A stretch of DNA of 64,000 nucleotides, from assembly GCA_963767835.1 (NCBI GenBank), contig CAVYFY010000003.1:111480-175479 (forward strand), given 5' to 3'. Origin of the DNA: SIAQ01 sp963767835 (GTDB lineage Bacteria > Planctomycetota > Planctomycetia > Gemmatales > Gemmataceae). The notes beneath the pieces are model-generated. The model did not search any database and was not told the origin of the DNA. It was given only the letters and a program-made list of their open reading frames with translations. Numbering within the stretch: position 1 is the first letter of the stretch; every line of letters begins with the position of its first letter. Below, in pieces: positions 53,696 through 62,170 of the stretch. Both the position numbers and the translations under genes were made by a program.

Positions 53696-54835
53696 TTATT
53701 CGGGCCAGGTCGGCGGCACCGCGGATTGCGGCAGTGCGGCTGGCCTTTGCATTTCGCGTTCCTCGACTTGCAGCACAGGCTGCGACCGCTTGATGCCGTC
53801 GTCCGCCAGATCGCCGGGCAATCCAGCAGTCGGACGGCAAAACTTCACCAACGGTTCCATGGACGACACGCCGACAATGGGCAGAGCAGTTTCCGGCGTC
53901 GTATCTGCATTTCCGCTCGACCCAATCCAGGTGGGGGCGGGGGCTGGACCAATGCCGATTACAGTGCCGAAAGTCGCGAGCTTGACCGGAAAGTTCCCTC
54001 GGCAGACCCGCTCGGCAGGCCCGCTCGCCAGGCTCGGACGGCTGACCCGCTCGGCAGGGCCGCTCGGCAGGCTCGGACGGCTGACCCGCTCGGCAGGGCC
54101 GCTCGGCAGACCCGTTCGGCAGACCCGCTCGACGGTTTTGCGCAATTGCGCCAGGAATTCGGCGCTGAAAATTAATTCTGGCAGCACGACCTCGATTTCG
54201 AACGCCGGCGCCGGCATCGTGGGTTGCGCGGGCAGGGGTTGCGGCGGTTCGATAAGCACAATCGGCCGCACGATTTGGGCTTCGAGAGCTGGGGGCGGTT
54301 GCTTGGGTTGCATGGGCAGCGGAAGATGCGGTTCGATAAGCTCGATCGGCCGCACGACCTGGATTTCCTTGAGCTGCGCGGGCGGCGTCCGCACGCCCTC
54401 GATCTCGAAGGACGGCGGCGATTCTTTGGGCTGCGCAGGCCGAAGTTGTGGCGGTTCAATGGGGTCCGGCCGCCGCCCGACCTGGATTTCGAAGGATGGC
54501 AACGGCTCCTTGGGCTGCGCTGGCAGCGGGGTCTCCGCAGGCAGAATCTCCGGGACTCCAGGCTGCCCTGTTGCCGGCGGCGGCGGTTCGATTGGCGAGT
54601 CAAGCGCTCGCCTGTAGTTGATTTGTCGCGGCGCCGGTTCTGGCGTCCCGTTGATGATGGTTGGCAGCTGCCCCAGAACGAGGGGCGCGATCAAGCATGC
54701 GGCCGATGCCGCCACCACGAATGGAAGCCAGAGCCGATGCAACCATGCCGACCGGATGTGCGGTCTGCCCAAGTAACACCTCGTCGCATGAAACGTTCGT
54801 GCCTGTATTATCGGAAGAACCCGCGCGGACAACAC
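53696..54835 (-). CDS. Pro-rich membrane-anchored repeat protein
   Basis: The product is 379 residues from GTG 54835; a TTG near codon 22 is another choice. One membrane helix (WLPFVVAASAACLIAPLVLG) is followed by Pro-rich repeats with PSFEIQV/PSFEIEG and RPIELIEP/RPIVLIEP motifs and then three 13-residue units SRPSLPSGPAERV. It resembles the repeat style of the gene at 11306-11801. An extended periplasmic or surface role is possible. Confidence 0.6.
   Translation of the reverse strand: MLSARVLPIIQARTFHATRCYLGRPHIRSAWLHRLWLPFVVAASAACLIAPLVLGQLPTIINGTPEPAPRQINYRRALDSPIEPPPPATGQPGVPEILPAETPLPAQPKEPLPSFEIQVGRRPDPIEPPQLRPAQPKESPPSFEIEGVRTPPAQLKEIQVVRPIELIEPHLPLPMQPKQPPPALEAQIVRPIVLIEPPQPLPAQPTMPAPAFEIEVVLPELIFSAEFLAQLRKTVERVCRTGLPSGPAERVSRPSLPSGPAERVSRPSLASGPAERVCRGNFPVKLATFGTVIGIGPAPAPTWIGSSGNADTTPETALPIVGVSSMEPLVKFCRPTAGLPGDLADDGIKRSQPVLQVEEREMQRPAALPQSAVPPTWPE
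54005..54121. repeat. 39-bp tandem repeat, three units, inside a gene
   Basis: Units start at 54005, 54044 and 54083 with GACCCGCTCGGCAGG; a partial fourth unit starts at 54122. Each unit is 39 bp = 13 codons, so repeat number can vary without breaking the minus-strand frame. Units 1 and 2 differ at 2 positions. Confidence 0.85.
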
Positions 54836-54936
54836 TGACTTTTGCGAGTCTCAAGATAATTTCGTCCGAATTGTAAATGATGATGCTCGCGCCTCGGCAA
54901 GATGCGCGGGTTGCGCAGTATTGTTCCACCACCGTG

Positions 54937-55986
54937 CTAACCGCTGCGAGCGCGACCTGCCACGTATTGCTGATAACCTTGCTCGTCGTACAGGAAAGGC
55001 AGATACGCGTAGCGCCGACCCCTGGAGACGGGCTTGGCTTCATGAAGGAGCGTGCAGGAGAATACCACAGCGCCCCCCGTCGGACAGCGGTACAGACGCG
55101 ATCCGTACTCGGGAAACCACAGATCGCCGCCTTCATAATCCTCGGCATTCAGATTGATTGTCACGGCGAATTTGCGGTGCGCCGTCGCCGCCGTCAGGTT
55201 ATCGCGGTGCGCCTTGAAGTGGCCTCCCGTCGCACTGTCGTAACAAGCGACGATGTGGCGCTCCACGCGCGTCGCCTTGAATTGAAACGCCCTCAGAATC
55301 TCAGGGATCAAACTGCGCGTCAACCGACTGCAGGCGGCTTGCATGACCGTCTGCTCGACAATTTCATGATCCAGCCGGCTTTTGAAGCGGTGATCGATAT
55401 GACGCACCGTTTGCCCGCCCACGTCCATCATCGTGCCAAGATCGTGACCGCCGTGCTGCTCATGAAGGCCGATCAGGTCACGGCAGAAGTCGGGCTCGAA
55501 AACATGGGGAAGGATGATGATCGGCGCATAACCAGGCGAGCTTTCCAGCGGTGGAAGCGCATTCAAGATTTCCAAAAGCCGGGGAACATAGGTTTCAGCA
55601 TCCCCATGGAACGGCAAGACCGATGCGACGCGCAGCATGGAGTCGAGAATAATCGTTTGCGGTTGGTAGGCGCCGTCCTTGGAAACCACTTCGTTCATCC
55701 GACTCAAATCTCGCGTCGCATCGCAAAAGTAGATTTCTTGCTCCCGTCGCGACCGCAAGTTCACATCGCGCGGGTCGGTGCTAATGCCCATTAACAAAGC
55801 ATTGTTCGCCTGAAAGGTTTCGCCATGGCGTTCAATGTCATCCAGAACTCGCCGGCTAAATGGGTTTGCCGTCGATTCAAAGAAACAAAGAACCACGTAT
55901 CGGCCGGCAAGCGAATGAAGCTGGACCGCCGAGCCATCCGTGCTCTGTCCATTAAACCACGGCACATAGTCACCCACGCGAAACAT
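54937..55986 (-). CDS. redoxin-like domain fused to a 2OG-Fe(II) oxygenase
   Basis: The product is 349 residues. Residues 1-145 have a thioredoxin/AhpC-like fold (FRVGDYVPWFNGQSTDGSAV, LHSLAGRYVVLCFFESTANP) without Cys at the peroxidatic position. Residues 160-345 resemble prolyl 4-hydroxylase: HFKAHRDN gives the His and Asp iron ligands, LLHEAKPV the second His, and RGRRYAYLPF the Arg for 2-oxoglutarate. It should hydroxylate a protein or small molecule; substrate unknown. Confidence 0.85.
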   Translation of the reverse strand: MFRVGDYVPWFNGQSTDGSAVQLHSLAGRYVVLCFFESTANPFSRRVLDDIERHGETFQANNALLMGISTDPRDVNLRSRREQEIYFCDATRDLSRMNEVVSKDGAYQPQTIILDSMLRVASVLPFHGDAETYVPRLLEILNALPPLESSPGYAPIIILPHVFEPDFCRDLIGLHEQHGGHDLGTMMDVGGQTVRHIDHRFKSRLDHEIVEQTVMQAACSRLTRSLIPEILRAFQFKATRVERHIVACYDSATGGHFKAHRDNLTAATAHRKFAVTINLNAEDYEGGDLWFPEYGSRLYRCPTGGAVVFSCTLLHEAKPVSRGRRYAYLPFLYDEQGYQQYVAGRARSG

Positions 55987-56176
55987 TGCAGGTTCCCCAT
56001 AAACAGATGCCTTAGATTATACCCGACTCTGATGAATTTGACACTTGGCGGCGCGGAGCCGCGCGCGGCCGGGCCACAAGTCACCGCGCCGGTCGGTGCA
56101 TTTCCGAGTACAATCCAGGTATCGATTTGGCGTCCGTTCCCACCGTTACTCGCGGCCTTCGCCGGAGATTCTCAAC

Positions 56177-58885
56177 GTGCGCATTTCCCTTTTATTCCTG
56201 GCGTCCTTGGTGCTTTCGGTATGCACGTTGCCCGCGCGGGCCCAAATGAAGGACCCGAAGGGGATCGAGTTCTTCGAGGCGAAGATTCGGCCTGTGCTGG
56301 TGGAGCATTGCTACAAGTGCCATTCCGAGGATGCACGCAAGAATCGCAAGCTCAAAGGAGATCTGCTGCTCGATTCCAAGGCCGGCATGCTCAGCGGCGG
56401 CGCGACCGGCCCAGCACTGGTCGCCGGCAAACCGGGCGCAAGCTTGCTCATGAAAGCGCTGCGGCACGAAGGGGACTTGCGCATGCCGCGTGACGGCAAG
56501 CTGCCGCCTGCCATCGTCGCGGATTTCGAGGCGTGGATCAAGATGGGCGCCCCCGATCCGCGCGACGGCAAAGCGACGGCTGCCGTCAAAGAAATCGATT
56601 GGAACCACGCTCGCCAATTCTGGGCCTTTCAACCACCCGTCAAAGCTCCTTGGCCCAGGATCAAGGGCGCCGCCTGGCCGAAACGCGACATCGACCACTT
56701 CATCCTCGCCGAGCTGGAAAAGCGCCAGCTCAAGCCGGTCGGCCCAGCGAGCAAGCGCGACCTCTTGCGCCGCGCCACCTTCGGCCTGATCGGCTTGCCG
56801 CCGACACCGGAAGAATTGGACGCGTTTCTCAAGGACGATTCCCCCGACGCGTTTGCCAAGGTCGTCGATCGCTTGCTCGCGTCGCCGCACTACGGCGAAC
56901 GCTGGGCACGCTACTGGCTCGATATCTCGCGCTATGCGGAAGACAAGGCGCTGGCGTTCGTTAATTCCCGGCCGCATGCGTATCGCTATCGCGATTGGGT
57001 CGTGCAAGCGCTGAACCGCGACATGCCATACGATCGCTTCGTGCGTCTACAAATCGCCGGCGATTTGGTGAACGATCCGGAGCCGGACCCGTTCATCAAA
57101 TTGGCCGGGCTCGGCTTTCAGGGCTTGGGGGCCGAATATCATCGCGGCTCGGTGACGGCCCAGGTGATCGCCGACGAGCTCGACGACCGCATCGACACCC
57201 TGACGCGCGGCCTTCTGGGCCTGACCGTGGCGTGTGCTCGCTGCCACGATCATAAGTACGATCCGATCCCGACAAGCGATTATTATTCGCTGGCGGCAGC
57301 ATACAACGGCTCGACCTTGGCGGAAATTTCTGCCGGCAACCCCAAGCAGAATGCCGCCCTCGGGGCGTGGCAAAAAGAAGCCAATGAGCGCGCATGGAAA
57401 ATCACCCAAATGGCGAAATCCGCCAGCGAGATGGCGTTCAACAAGTCCCCCGATTATCTGCTGGCAGCCTGGAAAATCCGCGTTCTGCGGCAAAACAAGA
57501 TTCCGCACGATGCAGCAAATTTGGCCCGCAAGGAGAAATTGGAGCCATACTTCTTGAACCGCCTGGTGAATTACCTCGATTCGACGGACCAGAAAAAAAT
57601 CACTCCGCTTTTGCGGCCGTGGTTGATTGCCGCTAACAAAGCCGGCGCCGATGCCAAGCCGCTTAACACGGACATTGCCGTACCGGAAGATCTCGAAACA
57701 GCCACACGGGAAGGCTACGAGCGTGCCAGGCGGAAGGCATGGCTCGACCGTGCCTGCAACCAGTTGAATGCCGAGCAATCCGCCTTTTTCAAAACCGTGT
57801 TGCTTGACGCCAACGCCCCGTTTGCGGTCAATGCCAAGGATCTACCGGGGCTTCTCGATGAAATCGAACGAAAGAAACTTGAATCGCTGAAGAAGGACGT
57901 TGACGATCACAAGAAAACCGCCCCGCCACCGATTCCCAAGATTCATGGCATCCAGGGGGGCGGCACGGCGATGCGCGTCTACAAAGGCGGCAACGTCGAG
58001 CGCCTCGGCGAACCGGCTCCGCCCGGCTATCTCCGTGTTCTGAGTGACGCCGCCAAACCGACCGAAAAATTCACACGGCTCGAACTTGCGGAGCTCATCG
58101 CCTCGTCCAAGAATCCGCTCACTGCCCGCGTCATCGTCAATCGCGTTTGGCATTACCATTTCGGCCGCGGCATCGTTGGCACGCCGAGCAACTTCGGCCA
58201 CCTCGGTGATCGGCCGACGCATCCGGAATTGCTCGACACGCTCGCCGTAGGCTTCATGGAAAACGGCTGGTCTCTGCGCTGGCTGCACCGCGAGATCATG
58301 CTGTCGCGGGCCTATCAATTGAGCAGCGCCAATGCTCCCGCCAATATGGAGAAGGATCCTGAAAATCTCTATCTTTGGCGGCACACGCCGACCCGGCTCG
58401 ATTTTGAGGCCTGGCGCGACAGCTGGCTCGCGGTCTCTGGCCGGCTCGACCGCAAGCTCGGCGGCCCATCGCTCGATCTGAACAAGGCCGACAACGTTCG
58501 CCGCACGCTCTATGCGAAGATCAGCCGCGTGGAGCCAAACGCGCTGATGACGCTGTTCGACTTCCCCGATTCGAATGTGACGAGCGCTCGCCGCAACGTG
58601 ACGACGGTGCCGCAACAGCAGCTTTTCGTCCTGAACAGCGAATTCACGATCCAGACCGCGAAGGCGTTTGCAAATCGCCTGGAAAAAGCAGCGCCGGGCG
58701 AAGCGGAGCGAATCGCGCTGGCGTTTCGGCTGGCGTATGGCCGCGAGCCGTCGGATGCCGAAAAGCGAGCAAGCGCGGAGTTCTTGCGGGAAGCGGGAAC
58801 GCCGCGGCAGACGGATCGGTTGAATGCGTGGGCGCAATTTGCGCAGGCGATCTTGGCGTCGAATGAGTTTTGCTGGGTGGATTGA
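56177..58885 (+). CDS. PSD1/DUF1549-DUF1553 cytochrome-type protein
   Basis: The product is 902 residues from GTG 56177 with CCGGAG upstream and a signal peptide (to ARAQ). A planctomycete cytochrome-like domain has CYKCHS (C45, C48, H49) for heme. DUF1549 (GPASKRDLLRRATFGLIGLP, LLASPHYGERWARYWLDISR) and DUF1553 (SKNPLTARVIVNRVWHYHFG, GIVGTPSNFG) follow. It is typical of planctomycetes and usually is directly followed by a DUF1501 gene; here the pair is separated by four small genes. Confidence 0.93.
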   Translation: MRISLLFLASLVLSVCTLPARAQMKDPKGIEFFEAKIRPVLVEHCYKCHSEDARKNRKLKGDLLLDSKAGMLSGGATGPALVAGKPGASLLMKALRHEGDLRMPRDGKLPPAIVADFEAWIKMGAPDPRDGKATAAVKEIDWNHARQFWAFQPPVKAPWPRIKGAAWPKRDIDHFILAELEKRQLKPVGPASKRDLLRRATFGLIGLPPTPEELDAFLKDDSPDAFAKVVDRLLASPHYGERWARYWLDISRYAEDKALAFVNSRPHAYRYRDWVVQALNRDMPYDRFVRLQIAGDLVNDPEPDPFIKLAGLGFQGLGAEYHRGSVTAQVIADELDDRIDTLTRGLLGLTVACARCHDHKYDPIPTSDYYSLAAAYNGSTLAEISAGNPKQNAALGAWQKEANERAWKITQMAKSASEMAFNKSPDYLLAAWKIRVLRQNKIPHDAANLARKEKLEPYFLNRLVNYLDSTDQKKITPLLRPWLIAANKAGADAKPLNTDIAVPEDLETATREGYERARRKAWLDRACNQLNAEQSAFFKTVLLDANAPFAVNAKDLPGLLDEIERKKLESLKKDVDDHKKTAPPPIPKIHGIQGGGTAMRVYKGGNVERLGEPAPPGYLRVLSDAAKPTEKFTRLELAELIASSKNPLTARVIVNRVWHYHFGRGIVGTPSNFGHLGDRPTHPELLDTLAVGFMENGWSLRWLHREIMLSRAYQLSSANAPANMEKDPENLYLWRHTPTRLDFEAWRDSWLAVSGRLDRKLGGPSLDLNKADNVRRTLYAKISRVEPNALMTLFDFPDSNVTSARRNVTTVPQQQLFVLNSEFTIQTAKAFANRLEKAAPGEAERIALAFRLAYGREPSDAEKRASAEFLREAGTPRQTDRLNAWAQFAQAILASNEFCWVD

Positions 58886-58886
58886 A

Positions 58887-59606
58887 ATGTTTGAGCGTAA
58901 GCGCGAACAATTGCTGGGTTCAATGGAGACTGCGCACGCCGCCTATTACGAGGCACAAGTGTTTGGCGGCCCAAGTTTGCATTTCCACCTGCGTGCGCTC
59001 CGCTTTGCAATGGACACGGATTGCGACCGATTCGCCGAATACGTATATGCGCTCCTGACGGCTTGGGGCATGCATCGGATGGGGCGCGGAGGATCGACGA
59101 TGGTGGATTTCGAGAATTTCCACGATTCGCTTAGGCCGCTATGGCCAATCATAAAGGCCATGCAGGAAGCTTCTCCGGAGGGAATTGATGAGGAAGGATG
59201 GCGCAACCTCGAAAGGATTTTCCGAAGCCTTCAATGTATGAAAACGGAGACACGCTTGGTGGGCAATTCCAAGGTGATGGCGCATGCGCTGCCGAACTTG
59301 GTCCCGCCAATCGACCGTGAATACACGCTCAGGTTCCTCTATGGAAGCACTAACATCACCAACGGCGTTGATGGTGAATGGATGAGGCTTCAATCGATTC
59401 TCCAGGATTTCTTCTACCCGACGCTCGAATCGCAGCTATTCAAGGAAAGAAGCAAAAAATGGATGGAAAGCGCGAACGAGTACAAATGGGATACATCGCC
59501 GCTGAAGATTGTCGATAATGTGGTAATAGGGTTCGTGAAGCACGGGAAAACCACGCGAAAGCCGCCAGTTCTTGCGAGGCAAGGTGACATCCATGACGAC
59601 AATTAA
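58887..59606 (+). CDS. hypothetical protein between the PSD1 and DUF1501 genes
   Basis: The product is 239 residues from ATG 58887, one base after the PSD1 stop. Conserved-looking stretches are HLRALRFAMDTDCDRFAEYV, WGMHRMGRGGSTMVDFENFH and LVGNSKVMAHALPNLVPPID. It is mostly helical and soluble. I have seen similar proteins but cannot name a family or role. It overlaps the following antitoxin gene by 14 bases. Confidence 0.7.
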   Translation: MFERKREQLLGSMETAHAAYYEAQVFGGPSLHFHLRALRFAMDTDCDRFAEYVYALLTAWGMHRMGRGGSTMVDFENFHDSLRPLWPIIKAMQEASPEGIDEEGWRNLERIFRSLQCMKTETRLVGNSKVMAHALPNLVPPIDREYTLRFLYGSTNITNGVDGEWMRLQSILQDFFYPTLESQLFKERSKKWMESANEYKWDTSPLKIVDNVVIGFVKHGKTTRKPPVLARQGDIHDDN

Positions 59607-59889
59607 AGCAACGATCAAAGGCAGACGCCTGGAGCTCGACGTGCCGGCGGATTGGCCGGATGGTACGCAAGTTGAGATTCATCCGCTTGGTCAGAATGGA
59701 AATGGCGTCGATGACACGATGTCGCCGGAGGAGATTGCGCGGACGTTGGCGGCGATGGATCAAATTGAACCGTTCGAAATGACGGAAGCCGAAGAGGCTG
59801 CATTGGAAACCGAACGGCGCGGCCACAGGGATCGAGAAAAAGCCGCATTTGCAGAACACGCTGAAGAGTTGCGGAGACAGTGGGAATGA
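59593..59889 (+). CDS. VapB-like antitoxin
   Basis: The product is 98 residues from ATG 59593 with AAGGTG upstream. A short beta N terminus (TTIKATIKGRRLELDVPADW) is followed by an acidic helical C terminus. Its TGA overlaps the VapC ATG (ATGA at 59886-59889), a classic toxin-antitoxin arrangement. Confidence 0.78.
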   Translation: MTTIKATIKGRRLELDVPADWPDGTQVEIHPLGQNGNGVDDTMSPEEIARTLAAMDQIEPFEMTEAEEAALETERRGHRDREKAAFAEHAEELRRQWE

Positions 59890-60296
59890 CACGCTTTCTC
59901 TTGGACACCAACACGGCCGGCCATTACATCAATCGCCGCCACGCCGTCTATGAGCGCGCTTGCGCCGAGGTTGCCGAGGGCAATGCCATTGGTATCGCCG
60001 TGCCGGTGCTGGCCGAGTTGGCTGGCGGAATCGAGAAAAGCGCCAGTCGCGACCGCAACATGAAAGCCCTGAGATCGGCGTTGCCGTCCTTGAAACTCTG
60101 GCCAATGAATGAGTCGGCTGCATTTGAGTATGGCCGCATCTATGCCGAGTTGGCGCGCCTTGGCCGACCGATTGGCATTGTTGACATGATGATCGCGTCC
60201 ATCGCGATGACTCTTGGCAACTGCACAGTCGTTTCAACCGATGGGGATTTCCGGGCCGTTCCGGGATTGAGGATAGAAGATTGGACGCGTTCTTGA
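59886..60296 (+). CDS. vapC: VapC-family PIN-domain toxin
   Basis: The product is 136 residues. The PIN acidic residues are seen in RFLLDTNTAGHYI (Asp), VLAELAGG (Glu), GIVDMMIASIA (Asp) and VSTDGDF (Asp). VapC toxins cut tRNA or rRNA and are blocked by VapB. It overlaps the HicB-like gene by 16 bases. Confidence 0.9.
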   Translation: MTRFLLDTNTAGHYINRRHAVYERACAEVAEGNAIGIAVPVLAELAGGIEKSASRDRNMKALRSALPSLKLWPMNESAAFEYGRIYAELARLGRPIGIVDMMIASIAMTLGNCTVVSTDGDFRAVPGLRIEDWTRS

Positions 60297-60571
60297 TCGT
60301 TATCGGCAAAACATCAACCGGATACAGCGCACATTGTCCGGATGTCTTGGGCTGCGCAGCCGTGGGGAAAACAGTCGAGAAAGTCGTGGCGAATATGAAG
60401 AAGGCGCTGGAGCTGCACTTCGAAGGCATGATAGAAGACGACGATCCTCTTCCCAAGCCCGGCGGCGTCGATTCGTACCGAGGCGTGATGCAGGATATGG
60501 ACCCGGATCAATATTTCCTTGCCCACATCCAGATCGACACCAACCGTTTCGCGGCTTTGAGTCATTCCTAA
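60281..60571 (+). CDS. HicB-like protein without a HicA partner
   Basis: The product is 96 residues from TTG 60281, inside the end of vapC. FLIVIGKTSTGYSAHCPDVL, GCAAVGKTVEKVVANMKKAL and LELHFEGMIEDDDPLPKPGG are the partial RNase H-like HicB pattern. No HicA toxin gene is next to it and no DNA-binding domain follows. It may be a remnant antitoxin or now serve another role. Confidence 0.75.
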   Translation: MDAFLIVIGKTSTGYSAHCPDVLGCAAVGKTVEKVVANMKKALELHFEGMIEDDDPLPKPGGVDSYRGVMQDMDPDQYFLAHIQIDTNRFAALSHS

Positions 60572-60582
60572 CGAGAAGCAAC

Positions 60583-61986
60583 ATGGTAAACAATATTTTC
60601 TCCCGCCGCGAAATACTTACCCGCTGCGGCACCGGCCTCGGCATGATCGGCCTCGCCGGCGTTCTCGCCGATCAAGCACGCGCCACGCCCGTCGATCCGC
60701 TTGCGCCGCGGCCGCCGCATCATCCGGCGAAGGCGAAGCACATCATCCATGTGTACATGAACGGCGGGCCGTCGCAGGTCGATACGTTCGATCCGAAGCC
60801 GGCGCTCGCCACCTACCAGGGACAACGGCCCGCCAGCATTGCCAGTCTGCGTACCGAGAATGCCACGGTAGGGTTGCGTCCGTCGCCGTTCCGGTTTCCG
60901 CGCCGCGGGCAATCGGGATTGCCGATCAGCGAGATTTATCCACACGTTGGCCGGTTCGCGGATGATCTGTGCGTCATCAATTCGATGTACACCGACATTC
61001 CCAATCACGAGCCGTCGATGTTCATGATGAACAGCGGGCACGTGCAAGCCCTTCGGCCCGCGTATGGCTCGTGGCTGCAATACGGGCTCGGCACGGAGAA
61101 TCAGAATTTGCCGGGCTACATCGTGCTGTCGCCGGGGCTGCCGGTGAACGGAGCGGCCAACTGGAGCAACCGATTTCTGCCGGGGATTTATCAGGGCTGC
61201 CACATCAATCTGCCGCTCGATTTCGATCCGCGCACGGTGTTGCCGTTCTTGCAGAATCAGCACCTCAGCGCCAGCTCGCAGCGCCGGCAGCTCGATTTCA
61301 TTCAACGGCTCAACGCGATCCAGGAAGAGCGGCGTGGCCAGGATGCCCTGCTCGACGCCCGCATCGCCTCGATGGAAATGGCCTTCCGCATGCAGACGGC
61401 CGCCCAGGAGGCGTTTGATCTTGGCGTCGAATCGGCACGGACCAAGGCGATGTACGGACTCGACGGACCGGGCCGCAATGTCTTCGCCAACAATTGCCTG
61501 CTGGCACGGCGGTTGGTCGAGCGCGGCGTGCGGGCCGTGCAGATTTACTACGGGGCCAGCCAACCGTGGGACACGCACGACAACAACGATGGCCAGCATC
61601 GCACCCTAGCGCGCGGCAGCGATCACGCCATCGCCGGGCTGCTCCAGGATTTGAAGCAGCGCGGCCTCTTGGACGAGACAATCGTCCTGTGGGGCGGGGA
61701 ATTCGGCCGCACGCCGGCGTCGCAAGGCGGCAGCGGGCGCGATCACAACCACTGGGGCTTCTCCGTCTGGCTCGCCGGCGGCGGCTTCAAGGGCGGCCTG
61801 GCCTACGGCGCCACCGACGAGTTCGGCTTCCGCGCCGAGCACAACCGCATGCACGTCCACGATCTGCACGCCACCATCCTGCACCAGATGGGCCTCGATC
61901 ACGAACGCCTGACTTATCGCTACAGCGGCCGCGACCATCGCCTGACCGACGTGAGCGGCCACGTGATCCGCGACCTCCTGGCGTAA
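60583..61986 (+). CDS. DUF1501 family protein
   Basis: The product is 467 residues from ATG 60583. The N terminus FSRREILTRCGTGLGMIGLA is a Tat-type signal. MNGGPSQVDTFDPKPAL, the middle GLPISEIYPHVGRFADDLCV and VLWGGEFGRTPASQGGSGRD HNHWG-type motif near the end are the DUF1501 (alkaline phosphatase-like/sulfatase-like fold) signature. Partner of the PSD1 protein; exact reaction unknown. Confidence 0.92.
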   Translation: MVNNIFSRREILTRCGTGLGMIGLAGVLADQARATPVDPLAPRPPHHPAKAKHIIHVYMNGGPSQVDTFDPKPALATYQGQRPASIASLRTENATVGLRPSPFRFPRRGQSGLPISEIYPHVGRFADDLCVINSMYTDIPNHEPSMFMMNSGHVQALRPAYGSWLQYGLGTENQNLPGYIVLSPGLPVNGAANWSNRFLPGIYQGCHINLPLDFDPRTVLPFLQNQHLSASSQRRQLDFIQRLNAIQEERRGQDALLDARIASMEMAFRMQTAAQEAFDLGVESARTKAMYGLDGPGRNVFANNCLLARRLVERGVRAVQIYYGASQPWDTHDNNDGQHRTLARGSDHAIAGLLQDLKQRGLLDETIVLWGGEFGRTPASQGGSGRDHNHWGFSVWLAGGGFKGGLAYGATDEFGFRAEHNRMHVHDLHATILHQMGLDHERLTYRYSGRDHRLTDVSGHVIRDLLA

Positions 61987-62161
61987 TGTTCCGCGCGGAA
62001 CAATTGCATGCAGTGCTGACCTTGCAGTTTCGCTTCGGACAATTCTCACGACATGCAAGCGAGTTGGTCAACCTGCTCAACGGCCGTGAGCAGGTCAGAA
62101 CGCATGGAAACTTGCAAAAACCTGGGCTTTTCTGACTTGCCGGGCTCACCTGCTCACGTTC

Positions 62162-62170
62162 GGGGGAGAC
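62162..62170. repeat. left target-site duplication of the IS
   Basis: GGGGGAGAC directly precedes the left terminal inverted repeat and is repeated exactly at 63889-63897 after the right one. The 9-bp length suggests the insertion is fairly recent. Confidence 0.85.

Noticed and set aside
54005..54131. Possible CRISPR-like array
   Set aside because: Units are directly adjacent 39-bp repeats without spacers and lie inside a reading frame.
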